NCBI RefSeq assembly: GCF_000269985.1
Contig: NC_016109.1
Location: 4,836,001 to 4,900,000 of the forward strand
DNA length: 64,000 nucleotides
Origin: Kitasatospora setae KM-6054
Lineage (GTDB): Bacteria > Actinomycetota > Actinomycetes > Streptomycetales > Streptomycetaceae
Direction of reading: 5' to 3'
Below, in pieces: positions 27,135-34,345 of the stretch. Below the pieces are notes generated by a model. It had not been told where the DNA came from, ran no database searches, and saw nothing but the letters and a program-made list of their open reading frames with translations. The position numbers were made by a program, and so were the translations under genes. How positions within the stretch are numbered: position 1 is the stretch's first letter; each line of letters begins with the position of its first letter.

Positions 27135-28310
27135 TCAGGCCGGGGTGCCGGCCCGGGCGAAGCGGTCCGCGCCGACGATCCACTCGCCGCGGCGCATCAC
27201 CGCGGCGAGCTCGTAGCTGTCGGAGTCGAGGACGACCAGGTCGGCGTGCTTTCCGGCCTCCAGGGTGCCGATGGTGTCGCCCAGGCCCATCAGCCGGGCG
27301 GGGACGGTGGACAGCGAGGTGACGGCCTGGTTCAGCGACAGGCCGAGGACGGTCACGGCGCGCCGGAAGGCGACGTCCAGGGTGAGGGTGGAGCCGGCGA
27401 TGGAGCCGCCCTCGACCAGGCGGGCGACGCCGTCCTCGACCCGGACCTGCAGCGGGCCGAGCGGGTACAGGCCGTCGCCCATGCCGGCCGCGCCCATCGC
27501 GTCGGTGATCAGCGCGACGCGCTCGGCGCCGGCCGTGCCGTAGGCCAGCTCGACCACCGAGGGGTGCAGGTGGATGCCGTCGTTGACCAGCTCGACGGTG
27601 ACCCGCTCGTCCTCCAGCAGGGCGACGATCGGGCCGGGGGCGCGGTGCTGGATGCCCGGCATCGCGTTGAACAGGTGGGTGGCCACGGTGGCGCCGGCGT
27701 CGATCGCCCGCAGGGTGACCTCGTAGTCGGAGTCGGTGTGGCCGACGGCGGCGATGATGCCGAGCTCGGACAGCATCCGGACCGACTCCAGGCCGCCGGG
27801 CAGCTCGGGGGCCAGGGTGAACATCTTGGTGTGGCCGCGGCCCGCGTCGGCGAGCTTGCGCACCAGCGCCGGGTCCGGGTCGCGCAGCAGGTCGGGGCGG
27901 TGGGCGCCGCACCGGTTGTGCGAGATGAACGGGCCCTCGAAGTGGATGCCGGCCAGCACGCCGTCCTCGACGAGCTCGGAGAGGACCGCCGCCTGGCGGC
28001 AGACCTCGTCGATCTCGCCGGTGACGGTGGAGGCCATCGTGGTGGTGGTGCCGTGCTCCAGGTGCGCGCGGGCGGCGGTGAGCGCCTCCTCGGCGATGCC
28101 GGAGGCGTACGAGGCGCCGCCGCCGCCGTGCACGTGCAGGTCGACGAAGCCGGGGACGACGGTGTACCCGGTGAGGTCGAGGTCGCCGGGTTCGGTCGCG
28201 CCGCCGAGGCCCGCGATGCGGGTGCCCTCCACGGAGAGCCGTCCGGCGTCGGTCACCCCGCCGGGCAGGACCAGTCGGGCTCCGGCCAGTGCTGTACGGT
28301 CCGCGGTCAC
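27135..28310 (-). CDS. nagA: N-acetylglucosamine-6-phosphate deacetylase
   Basis: 391-aa amidohydrolase that removes acetate from GlcNAc-6-P (or GalNAc-6-P). Metal site motif DLHVHGGGG, then HFEGPFIS, VGHTDSD, THLFNAMPG, LVNDGIHLHP and LITDAMGAAG are in the family order. GTG at 28310 overlaps the nagK stop by four bases (GTGA), so it is translationally coupled behind nagK, as in the known Streptomyces nagKA operon under DasR. Confidence 0.95.
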   Translation of the reverse strand: MTADRTALAGARLVLPGGVTDAGRLSVEGTRIAGLGGATEPGDLDLTGYTVVPGFVDLHVHGGGGASYASGIAEEALTAARAHLEHGTTTTMASTVTGEIDEVCRQAAVLSELVEDGVLAGIHFEGPFISHNRCGAHRPDLLRDPDPALVRKLADAGRGHTKMFTLAPELPGGLESVRMLSELGIIAAVGHTDSDYEVTLRAIDAGATVATHLFNAMPGIQHRAPGPIVALLEDERVTVELVNDGIHLHPSVVELAYGTAGAERVALITDAMGAAGMGDGLYPLGPLQVRVEDGVARLVEGGSIAGSTLTLDVAFRRAVTVLGLSLNQAVTSLSTVPARLMGLGDTIGTLEAGKHADLVVLDSDSYELAAVMRRGEWIVGADRFARAGTPA

Positions 28311-29239
28311 GCGGTCACCTCCATCGAGAGCAGATCCCAGGCGAGCAAGCCGGCGCCCAGGGACGCGGCGGTGTCTTTGAGCATGGCCGGAACGACCTTC
28401 GGGGGCATCTGGAAGGTCAGCCGCTCGGTCACCGCGGCGCGCAGCGGCGTGAAGAGCGTGTCACCGGCCTCGGCCAGCCCGCCGCCGACGATCACCGTGG
28501 ACGGGTCGAGCAGGCTCTGCGCCAGCACGATGCCGTCGGCGAGCGCGTCCACCGCGTTCTGCCAGACCGCGAGGGCCGCCGGGTCGCCGGCGTCGACGGC
28601 GCTCGCGCAGGCGGCGGCGTCGGCCTCCGGGTCGCCGGTGGCCTCGGCCCAGGCCCGGGAGACCGCGGAGGCCGAGGCCAGCGTCTCCAGGCAGCCGCGG
28701 GCGCCGCAGCCGCACTGCGGGCCGCCGGGGCGGACCACCACGTGGCCGATCTCGCCGCCGTAGCCGTGCGCGCCCGCCTCGATGGCCCCGTTGATCCCGA
28801 TCGCGCCGGCGATGCCGGTGCCCAGCGCGATGAACAGGAAGCGCCCGACCCCCTGCCCGGCGCCGACCCGGCCCTCGGCCAGTCCGCCGGAGCGGACGTC
28901 GTGGCCCAGGGCGACCGGGATGCCGCCGAGGCGCTCGCCGAGCAGCTTGCGCATCGGGAGGTCCCGCCAGCCGAGGTTGGCGGAGAAGACCGCGATCCCG
29001 TTCTTCTCGTCGATCGTTCCCGGCACGGCGACGCCCGCCGCGAGCGGGGCCGCGCCGTACCGGGCGCCGCCCTCCCGCGCCAGGTCGGCGGCGAAGTCGA
29101 GGATGGTGGCGACGACGGCGTCGGGGCCGTGCTCCCGCCCGGTCGGTCGGCGTGCCTCGAAGAGCACGGAGCCGTCCTGGGCGACCAGCGCGGCCTTCAT
29201 GCCGGTGCCGCCTACATCGAGTGCGATGACGTACTTCAC
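28307..29239 (-). CDS. nagK: ROK-family N-acetylglucosamine kinase
   Basis: 310-aa ROK sugar kinase. ATP-binding ALDVGGTGMKAALV near the start, catalytic GHDVRSGGLAE, FIALGTGIAGAI and the zinc-binding ROK signature CGCGARGCLE are visible. The pairing with nagA supports GlcNAc or GalNAc as substrate. GTG at 29239 starts at VKYVIALDVGG; the very long upstream frame is not coding. Two DasR-like sites lie 29-66 nt upstream. Confidence 0.92.
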   Translation of the reverse strand: MKYVIALDVGGTGMKAALVAQDGSVLFEARRPTGREHGPDAVVATILDFAADLAREGGARYGAAPLAAGVAVPGTIDEKNGIAVFSANLGWRDLPMRKLLGERLGGIPVALGHDVRSGGLAEGRVGAGQGVGRFLFIALGTGIAGAIGINGAIEAGAHGYGGEIGHVVVRPGGPQCGCGARGCLETLASASAVSRAWAEATGDPEADAAACASAVDAGDPAALAVWQNAVDALADGIVLAQSLLDPSTVIVGGGLAEAGDTLFTPLRAAVTERLTFQMPPKVVPAMLKDTAASLGAGLLAWDLLSMEVTA

Positions 29240-29267
29240 GGGGGACAGTTTTCCTTGGCCAGGTCTA

Positions 29268-29283
29268 AGAGGTCTAGTCCAGT
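29268..29283. promoter_or_regulatory. DasR-like site (dre) upstream of nagKA
   Basis: AGAGGTCTAGTCCAGT matches 12 of the 14 fixed positions of the recalled dre consensus ANTGGTCTAGACCANT. It lies 29 nt before the nagK start. Confidence 0.75.
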
Positions 29284-29289
29284 CGCTCG

Positions 29290-29305
29290 ATTGGTCTGGT
29301 CCGGA
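29290..29305. promoter_or_regulatory. Second, weaker DasR-like site upstream of nagKA
   Basis: ATTGGTCTGGTCCGGA matches 10 of 14 fixed dre positions and starts 22 bp (two helix turns) from the first site, so both face the same side of the DNA. Confidence 0.55.
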
Positions 29306-29385
29306 GAGGTGAGGTTTATCGCTCTTTGCAGTCTCCTGGGTGGTTTGGGTGGCGAAGCCGTTACCGCCAGTGCGGACGCCCGGGG

Positions 29386-30306
29386 TCAGCCGAGCACGAT
29401 CGAGCGGGTCAGGTTGCGCGGCTCGTCCGGGTTCAGGCCGCGGTGCCCGGCCAGCGCCACCGCCAGCTTCTGCACCCGGACCAGGTCGGCCAGCGGGTCC
29501 AGGCCGCCGGCCCCGGAGTCGGCCACCAGCCGGCCGCCGACCGCGGCCACCTCGCCGGCCAGGCCGGCCGGCAGCTCGCCGAACATCCAGGCCGCCCGGC
29601 CCGGCGCGGTGATCGAGATCGGGCCGTGCCGGTACTCCATCGCCGGGTAGCACTCGGTCCAGGCCAGCGCGGCCTCGCGCATCTTCAGCCCGGCCTCCTG
29701 GGCCAGGCCGTTGGTCCAGCCCGCGCCGAGGAAGGAGACCTGCTCCAGCGCCACCAGCTCCTCCGGCACCCGCCAGCCGACCGCCCGCTCGGCGTCCGCC
29801 GCGGCCGCGGCGACGGTGCCGACCCCGGCCGGGAGGGCGTCCTCCCGCTCCAGGTGGGCGCGGAGCAGCGCCAGGACGGTGGTGGCGAAGCGGGTCTGCA
29901 CCACCGAGCTCTCGTCGGCGAAGCCCAGGTCGACCAGGTGGCCGGCGGCCGCGGCCACCGGCTGGTCGACGCAGGCGGTGATCGCGGTGGTCGGCAGGCC
30001 GGTGCCGTCCAGCAGCCGCAGCACCTCGGTGGTGGTGCCGGAGCGGGTGATCGCCAGCACCCGGTCGTAGCGGCGGCCGGTCGGGAACTCGGAGGCCGCG
30101 AAGGCGTCGGTCTCGCCGTGGCCGCCGGCCTCGCGCAGCGCGGCGTACGCCTGCGCCATGAACCAGGAGGTGCCGCAGCCGACCACGGCCACCCGCTCGC
30201 CGCGGCGCGGCAGGCCGGCCGGGCCGCTCGCGGCCAGGGCGGCGGCGGTGCGCCAGTTCTCGGGCTGGGTGGCGATCTCTTCGGCGGTCAGGGACGGGTG
30301 CGGCAT
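29386..30306 (-). CDS. SIS-domain sugar isomerase/deaminase-like protein
   Basis: 306-aa protein with two SIS half-domains: VAVVGCGTSWFMAQAYAALRE and LAITRSGTTTEVLRLLDG in the first, SFLGAGWTNGLAQEAGLKM and ECYPAMEYRHGPIS in the second. It resembles the isomerase half of GlmS, AgaS and FrlB, lacking the glutaminase domain. It likely deaminates or isomerises an amino-sugar phosphate. AAGGAG ribosome site before ATG 30306. Divergent from the DeoR regulator and upstream of nagKA on the same strand. Confidence 0.85.
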   Translation of the reverse strand: MPHPSLTAEEIATQPENWRTAAALAASGPAGLPRRGERVAVVGCGTSWFMAQAYAALREAGGHGETDAFAASEFPTGRRYDRVLAITRSGTTTEVLRLLDGTGLPTTAITACVDQPVAAAAGHLVDLGFADESSVVQTRFATTVLALLRAHLEREDALPAGVGTVAAAAADAERAVGWRVPEELVALEQVSFLGAGWTNGLAQEAGLKMREAALAWTECYPAMEYRHGPISITAPGRAAWMFGELPAGLAGEVAAVGGRLVADSGAGGLDPLADLVRVQKLAVALAGHRGLNPDEPRNLTRSIVLG

Positions 30307-30379
30307 GGCGGCGGGCTCCTTCGGCTACCCCGGGGACCGCGCACGGGCGAGGGCGGCCGGCGTGCGCGAAGCTGATTGA

Positions 30380-30409
30380 TTTATAGCCTTTTCGCGCAGG
30401 ACTGCGCAA
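30380..30409 (-). promoter_or_regulatory. Promoter and candidate DeoR operator before the SIS gene
   Basis: On the minus strand TTGCGC, 18 nt, TATAAA gives a plausible promoter for the SIS gene. The imperfect inverted repeat TTGCGCAGTCCTGCGCGAA (30391-30409) overlaps its -35. More TGCGCGAA-like half sites occur at 30363-30370 and about 30432. The divergent DeoR gene makes autoregulation likely. Confidence 0.5.
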
Positions 30410-30491
30410 TGAGGGGGGCCGTGCCCGGGTGTGCGAAGCTGTCCCGACCGGGCGCGGGGCGCGCGGGGCGAGCGCGGGAGGAGCGGGGACG

Positions 30492-31280
30492 GTGTCCAGG
30501 TACGAGCGGTGGAACGCGCTGCTGGAACTGCTGGCCGAGCACGGCCGGCTGGAGGTCGAGGAGGCCGCCGAAGCGCTGGACGTCTCGGCCGCGACCATCC
30601 GCCGCGACCTCGACCAGCTGGCCCGCCAGCAGGTGCTCACCCGGACCCGCGGCGGCGCGGTGGCGCACGGCGTCTCCTACGACCTGCCGCTGCGCTACAA
30701 GACCGCCCGGCACGCCGACGCCAAGCAGCGGATCGGCGCGCTGGTGGCCGGACTGGTCGCCCCCGGCGAGGTGGTCGGCCTGAACGGCGGCACCACCACC
30801 ACCGAGGTGGCCCGGGCGCTGGCCGTCCGGACCGACCTGGCGGAGCGCCCGGAGAGCGGCCACGGCCTCACCGTGGTCACCAACGCGCTGAACATCGCCA
30901 ACGAGCTGGCCGTCCGCCCGCAGGTCAAGATCGTGGTCACCGGCGGCGTCGCCCGCCCCCAGTCGTACGAGCTGATCGGCCCGCTGGCCGCCCAGGTGCT
31001 CGGCGAACTCGCCCTGGACACCGCGGTGCTGGGCGTGGACGGGTTCGACGCCGGGCACGGCGCGACCGCCCACCACGAGGGCGAGGCGGCGGTCAACCGG
31101 CTGCTCGCCGAGCGGGCCCGGCGGGTGGTGGTGGCCGCCGACTCGTCCAAGCTGGGCCACCGGGCCTTCGCCCGGATCTGCGGCCTGGAGGCGGTCGACA
31201 CCCTGGTCACCGACGACCGGGTGCCGGACGGGCTGGCCGCCGCCTTCGCCGAGGCCGGGGTGACCGTGCTGACCGCGTGA
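30492..31280 (+). CDS. DeoR/GlpR-family transcriptional regulator
   Basis: 262-aa sugar-responsive repressor: N-terminal winged helix (RYERWNALLELLAEHGRLE through AATIRRDLDQLARQ), then a DeoR sensor domain with NGGTTTTEVARAL, VVTNALNIANEL and DSSKLGHRAFARI, which binds a sugar phosphate. GTG at 30492 has a GGGAGGAG site; the frame upstream adds 21 non-family residues. AgaR, which controls amino-sugar genes in enterics, is of this family. Confidence 0.9.
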   Translation: MSRYERWNALLELLAEHGRLEVEEAAEALDVSAATIRRDLDQLARQQVLTRTRGGAVAHGVSYDLPLRYKTARHADAKQRIGALVAGLVAPGEVVGLNGGTTTTEVARALAVRTDLAERPESGHGLTVVTNALNIANELAVRPQVKIVVTGGVARPQSYELIGPLAAQVLGELALDTAVLGVDGFDAGHGATAHHEGEAAVNRLLAERARRVVVAADSSKLGHRAFARICGLEAVDTLVTDDRVPDGLAAAFAEAGVTVLTA

Positions 31281-31415
31281 GCGCGGGCGGGGACGGGCGG
31301 GGTCGTGGCAGGGTCGTGGCGGGGGCGTGGCGGGGGAGACGGGATGGGGCGAAGGGGACGGGAGGGGCGGATCGGGGACGAAGTTGTCCGGATAGCGGAC
31401 GATCGTGCCGTCCGC

Positions 31416-31432
31416 GTTGCGTAGGGCGCAAC
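31416..31432. promoter_or_regulatory. Inverted repeat GTTGCG-N5-CGCAAC upstream of the sugar-binding lipoprotein
   Basis: Its TTGCG...CGCAA arms resemble the repeat at 30391-30409, so both may be read by the DeoR protein. Inference from similarity only. Confidence 0.35.
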
Positions 31433-31463
31433 AGGATCTGACACTTCGATAACTTCCGCCCCT

Positions 31464-31479
31464 AGAGGTCTGGACCACT
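31464..31479. promoter_or_regulatory. DasR-like site (dre) before the sugar-binding lipoprotein
   Basis: AGAGGTCTGGACCACT matches 12 of 14 fixed positions of the dre consensus, 53 nt before the start codon. It suggests N-acetylglucosamine-linked control. Confidence 0.75.
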
Positions 31480-31532
31480 GCTGCGGGTAGCTGCCAGGGT
31501 CGCCGCTGTCACCCTCCCGAAGGCGGTCCCCC

Positions 31533-32795
31533 TTGAAGCGGTCAGCGCTGATCCCTCTCTCCCTCGCCGGATGCCTGCTGGTGTCCGGCTGCGGCATGCT
31601 CCCCGGCGGGGGCGGGGTGACGCTCAACCTGGTCGCGGCCGACTACGGCACCGACGAGGCCAGCAGCAGCGCCCTCTACTGGAACAAGCTCGCCAGGGAC
31701 TTCGAGGCCGCCAACTCCGGCGTCAAGGTGCACGTCGAGGTGGTCGGCTGGCCCGACATCGACAAGCGGATCGCCGACCTGATCGCCCAGGGCAAGACCC
31801 CCGACATCGTGCAGACCGGCGGCTTCGCCGACCAGGTCGCCGCCGACCGGCTCTACCCCGTCGGCGACGTGCTCTCCATGGAGAGCCAGGCCAACCTGCT
31901 GAACTCCTTCAACCGCGCCGGGCAGGTGCTCGGCAGCCAGTACGGCATCCCGTTCATCTCCTCCAGCCGGGTGTTCGTCTACAACAAGGCCATCTTCGAC
32001 AAGGCCGGCATCAGCGCCCCGCCCACCACCTGGGAGGAACTGCGCAAGGACGCCGAGCTGATCAAGAGCAAGGTCCCCGGCGTCACCCCGTACGCGCTGC
32101 CGCTCGGCCCCGAGGAGGCCCAGGCCGAGTCGATGATCTGGACGATGAGCGGCGGCGGCGAGATCTCCGACAGCGTCGGCAACTACACCATCGACAGCCA
32201 GCCCAACCGCGACACCTTCAAGTGGCTGCGCACCAGCCTGGTCGACAAGGGCCTGACCTACGACGACCCCGGCAAGGTCAACCGGCAGGACGCCTTCGGC
32301 GCCTTCGCCAAGGGCCAGGTCGCGATGCTCAACGGCCACCCCGCGCTGCTCAAGTCGGCCGCCGCGGCCGGCATCCAGTACGGCACCGCGCCCATCCCGC
32401 GCCGGGCCAAGGACGTCAAGGAGGTCACCTTCGGCGTCGCCGACTGGCTGATGGCCTTCAAGGCGAACGGGCACCGGGCCGAGATCAAGAAGTTCCTCAA
32501 CTTCACGCTCTCCAAGCAGAACACCCTGAAGTTCGACGAGCAGTACAACATGCTGCCGGTCACCCAGGACACCCTCGACGACATGTCCGCCAACCCCGCG
32601 CACCAGGACCTCGCGCAGTTCCTGCAGAACCTGCCCACCGCCGACTTCTACCCGTACGGCGAACCCTCCTGGGACAAGGTCAGCAGCCTGATCAAGCAGA
32701 AGATCGGCGGGGCCGTGAAGCCCGGCGCCGACCAGGTGCTCGGCGAACTGCAGGCGGCCGCGGCGGCGGAGGCGTCCAAGAGCCGCCAGGGCTGA
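31533..32795 (+). CDS. Extracellular sugar-binding lipoprotein (ABC importer, orphan)
   Basis: 420-aa solute-binding protein of the MalE type. N-terminal lipoprotein signal with lipobox LVSGC; mature part has WPDIDKRIADLIAQGKTPDIVQ, YGIPFISSSRVFVYNKAIFDKAG and AKGQVAMLNGHPALL, typical of family 1 sugar-binding proteins. TTG at 31533 follows a GAAGG site. No permease or ATPase genes follow, so it must use a transporter encoded elsewhere, perhaps sharing the MsiK ATPase as in other Streptomyces. The dre site suggests an aminosugar ligand. A 10-bp GCTGACGGCG repeat follows the stop. Confidence 0.9.
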   Translation: MKRSALIPLSLAGCLLVSGCGMLPGGGGVTLNLVAADYGTDEASSSALYWNKLARDFEAANSGVKVHVEVVGWPDIDKRIADLIAQGKTPDIVQTGGFADQVAADRLYPVGDVLSMESQANLLNSFNRAGQVLGSQYGIPFISSSRVFVYNKAIFDKAGISAPPTTWEELRKDAELIKSKVPGVTPYALPLGPEEAQAESMIWTMSGGGEISDSVGNYTIDSQPNRDTFKWLRTSLVDKGLTYDDPGKVNRQDAFGAFAKGQVAMLNGHPALLKSAAAAGIQYGTAPIPRRAKDVKEVTFGVADWLMAFKANGHRAEIKKFLNFTLSKQNTLKFDEQYNMLPVTQDTLDDMSANPAHQDLAQFLQNLPTADFYPYGEPSWDKVSSLIKQKIGGAVKPGADQVLGELQAAAAAEASKSRQG

Positions 32796-32839
32796 CGGCG
32801 GGCTGACGGCGGGCTGACGGCGGGGGGACGGCGGGGGGA
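32795..32839. repeat. Short 10-bp tandem repeat after the lipoprotein gene
   Basis: Three to five degenerate copies of GCTGACGGCG / GGGGACGGCG between the lipoprotein stop and the DUF3263 promoter. Confidence 0.6.
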
Positions 32840-32841
32840 CG

Positions 32842-32847
32842 TAGCCT
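32842..32847 (+). promoter_or_regulatory. -10 hexamer TAGCCT, leaderless type
   Basis: TAGCCT ends 6 nt before the ATG at 32854. Confidence 0.5.
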
Positions 32848-32853
32848 GGGGGC

Positions 32854-33081
32854 ATGGCCGAACTGACCGAGCGCGACCGGGCGGTGCTGGAGCTGGAGGG
32901 CCGCGGCTGGCGGACGGCCGGCGCCAAGGAGCAGGCGATCCGGCAGGAGCTCGGCATCTCCGCCACCCGCTACTACCAGCTGCTCAACGCCCTGCTGGAC
33001 CGGGCCGAGGCGCTCGCCCACGCCCCGGTCCTGGTCAACCGGCTGCGCCGGGTGCGCCAGCAGCGCCGCGAGGCCCGCTAG
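32854..33081 (+). CDS. DUF3263 small helix-turn-helix-like protein
   Basis: 75-aa protein of the actinobacterial DUF3263 family. The middle (KEQAIRQELGISATRYYQLL) looks like a sigma-70 region 4-type helix-turn-helix, and the C-terminus is Arg-rich, so DNA binding is probable. Target unknown. It lies upstream of otsB, as I recall for other Streptomyces. Confidence 0.85.
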   Translation: MAELTERDRAVLELEGRGWRTAGAKEQAIRQELGISATRYYQLLNALLDRAEALAHAPVLVNRLRRVRQQRREAR

Positions 33082-33135
33082 GGTCCCGCGGCGCGCTCCG
33101 GCGCCGATCGCCACCCGCCGCAGCCCGGCGGCCGG

Positions 33136-33141
33136 TAGCGT
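33136..33141 (+). promoter_or_regulatory. -10 hexamer TAGCGT of a likely leaderless otsB transcript
   Basis: TAGCGT ends 7 nt before the otsB ATG. Confidence 0.5.
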
Positions 33142-33148
33142 CGACGGC

Positions 33149-33997
33149 ATGGGAATCGCTGAACAGATCACGACCCAGGCGGGGCGCACCGGACTGGCGG
33201 GCCTGCTCGCCGACCCGAAGTCCGCCGTCGTGGGACTCGACTTCGACGGCACGCTCGCCCCGATCGTCGCCGACCCCGAGCGGGCCCGCGCCCACCCCGG
33301 CGTCGTCCCGGCGCTCGGGGCGCTCGCCCCGCTGGTCGGCGCGGTCGTGGTGGTCACCGGACGGCCCGCCGCGACCGCCGCCGCGTACGGCGGCTTCGTC
33401 GGCGCCCCCGGCCTCGAACACCTCACCGTCCTCGGCCACTACGGCGCCGAGCGCTGGGACGCGCGCAGCAACGCCGTCACCGCCGCCCCGCCACCGCCCG
33501 GAGTCGCCGCCGTCCGCGCCGAACTACCCGCACTGCTAAGGGAGTTGGGCGTACCCGAAGGCACCTTCACCGAGGACAAGGAACGCGCCCTGGCCGTCCA
33601 CACCCGGCGCGCCCCCGAACCGGACGCGCTGCTGGAGCACCTGCGCGGCCCGCTCGACGCACTGGCGCGGCGGCACGGACTGGTCGTCGAACCCGGCCGG
33701 ATGGTCCTCGAACTGCGGCCGCCCGGCGTCGACAAGGGCGTCGCCCTCCGCGGGTTCCTGGCCGAACGGGACGCCGGTCCGGTGCTCTTCGCCGGCGACG
33801 ACCTCGGCGACCTCGCCGCCTACGCGGAGGTCGACGCCCGCCGCGCCGCCGGCCACCCCGGCCTGCTGGTCTGCAGCGGGCCGGTCACCGGCGAACCGCC
33901 GGTCGCCGAACTCGCCGACCGGGCCGACCTGGTGGTGGCCGGGCCGGCCGGCGTCGTCGACCTGCTGGACGGGCTGGCGGAACTGCTCACCCGCTAG
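33149..33997 (+). CDS. otsB: Trehalose-6-phosphate phosphatase
   Basis: 282-aa HAD-type phosphatase making trehalose from trehalose-6-phosphate. HAD motif I is VVGLDFDGTLAPI, motif II VVVVTGRPA, and motif IV VLFAGDDLGDLAAY. The HYGAERW and RMVLELRPPGVDKG segments are specific to this family. It converges with otsA across a 348-nt repeat-containing gap, so the two pathway genes are neighbours but not one operon. Confidence 0.94.
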   Translation: MGIAEQITTQAGRTGLAGLLADPKSAVVGLDFDGTLAPIVADPERARAHPGVVPALGALAPLVGAVVVVTGRPAATAAAYGGFVGAPGLEHLTVLGHYGAERWDARSNAVTAAPPPPGVAAVRAELPALLRELGVPEGTFTEDKERALAVHTRRAPEPDALLEHLRGPLDALARRHGLVVEPGRMVLELRPPGVDKGVALRGFLAERDAGPVLFAGDDLGDLAAYAEVDARRAAGHPGLLVCSGPVTGEPPVAELADRADLVVAGPAGVVDLLDGLAELLTR

Positions 33998-34111
33998 CGA
34001 GCGCCGCGCCGGGCGGCCTCCACCGTCGGGGAGCGGCGCCCGGCGCGTGCCATCGGCGTGGCGTCGGGGTGCCGGGCGGAAGCCCTCGTGCTGGGCGCGC
34101 CCGGGTTTCTC

Positions 34112-34232
34112 GGCCGGTGGCGGGCGAGGAGCGGGCCCCTCCCGGCTGGTGGCGGGCGAGGAACGGGCCCCTCCTGTCCTGGCCGGTGGCGGGCAAGGAG
34201 CGGGCCCCTCCTGGCCGGTGGCGGGCAAGGAG
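34112..34232. repeat. 32-bp tandem repeat, about 3.6 copies, between otsB and otsA
   Basis: Unit starts GGCCGGTGGCGGGCRAGGA and continues RCGGGCCCCTCCT; copies begin at 34112, 34144, 34181 and 34213 (the last partial), with a 5-nt insert after copy 2. Each full copy holds an AGGAG...CTCCT hairpin around GGGCCC. The remaining bases of the 33998-34345 gap show no gene. The row of hairpins between convergent genes may act as a two-way terminator. Confidence 0.85.
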
Positions 34233-34345
34233 GGCGGGTGCCGAGGCCCACACCTCCCGCCCCTCGGGGCTGGGGCCTCGCGATGGGGTCGGGCCGGCCG
34301 CCGGTGTGGCGGGTTTCCCCGCCGGGGGCGGTCGGCCGGGCAGGG

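Noticed and set aside
30429..30491. Longer DeoR N-terminus starting at 30429
   Set aside because: The extra 21 residues are Gly/Ala/Arg filler, whereas GTG 30492 has a GGGAGGAG site and starts the family domain.
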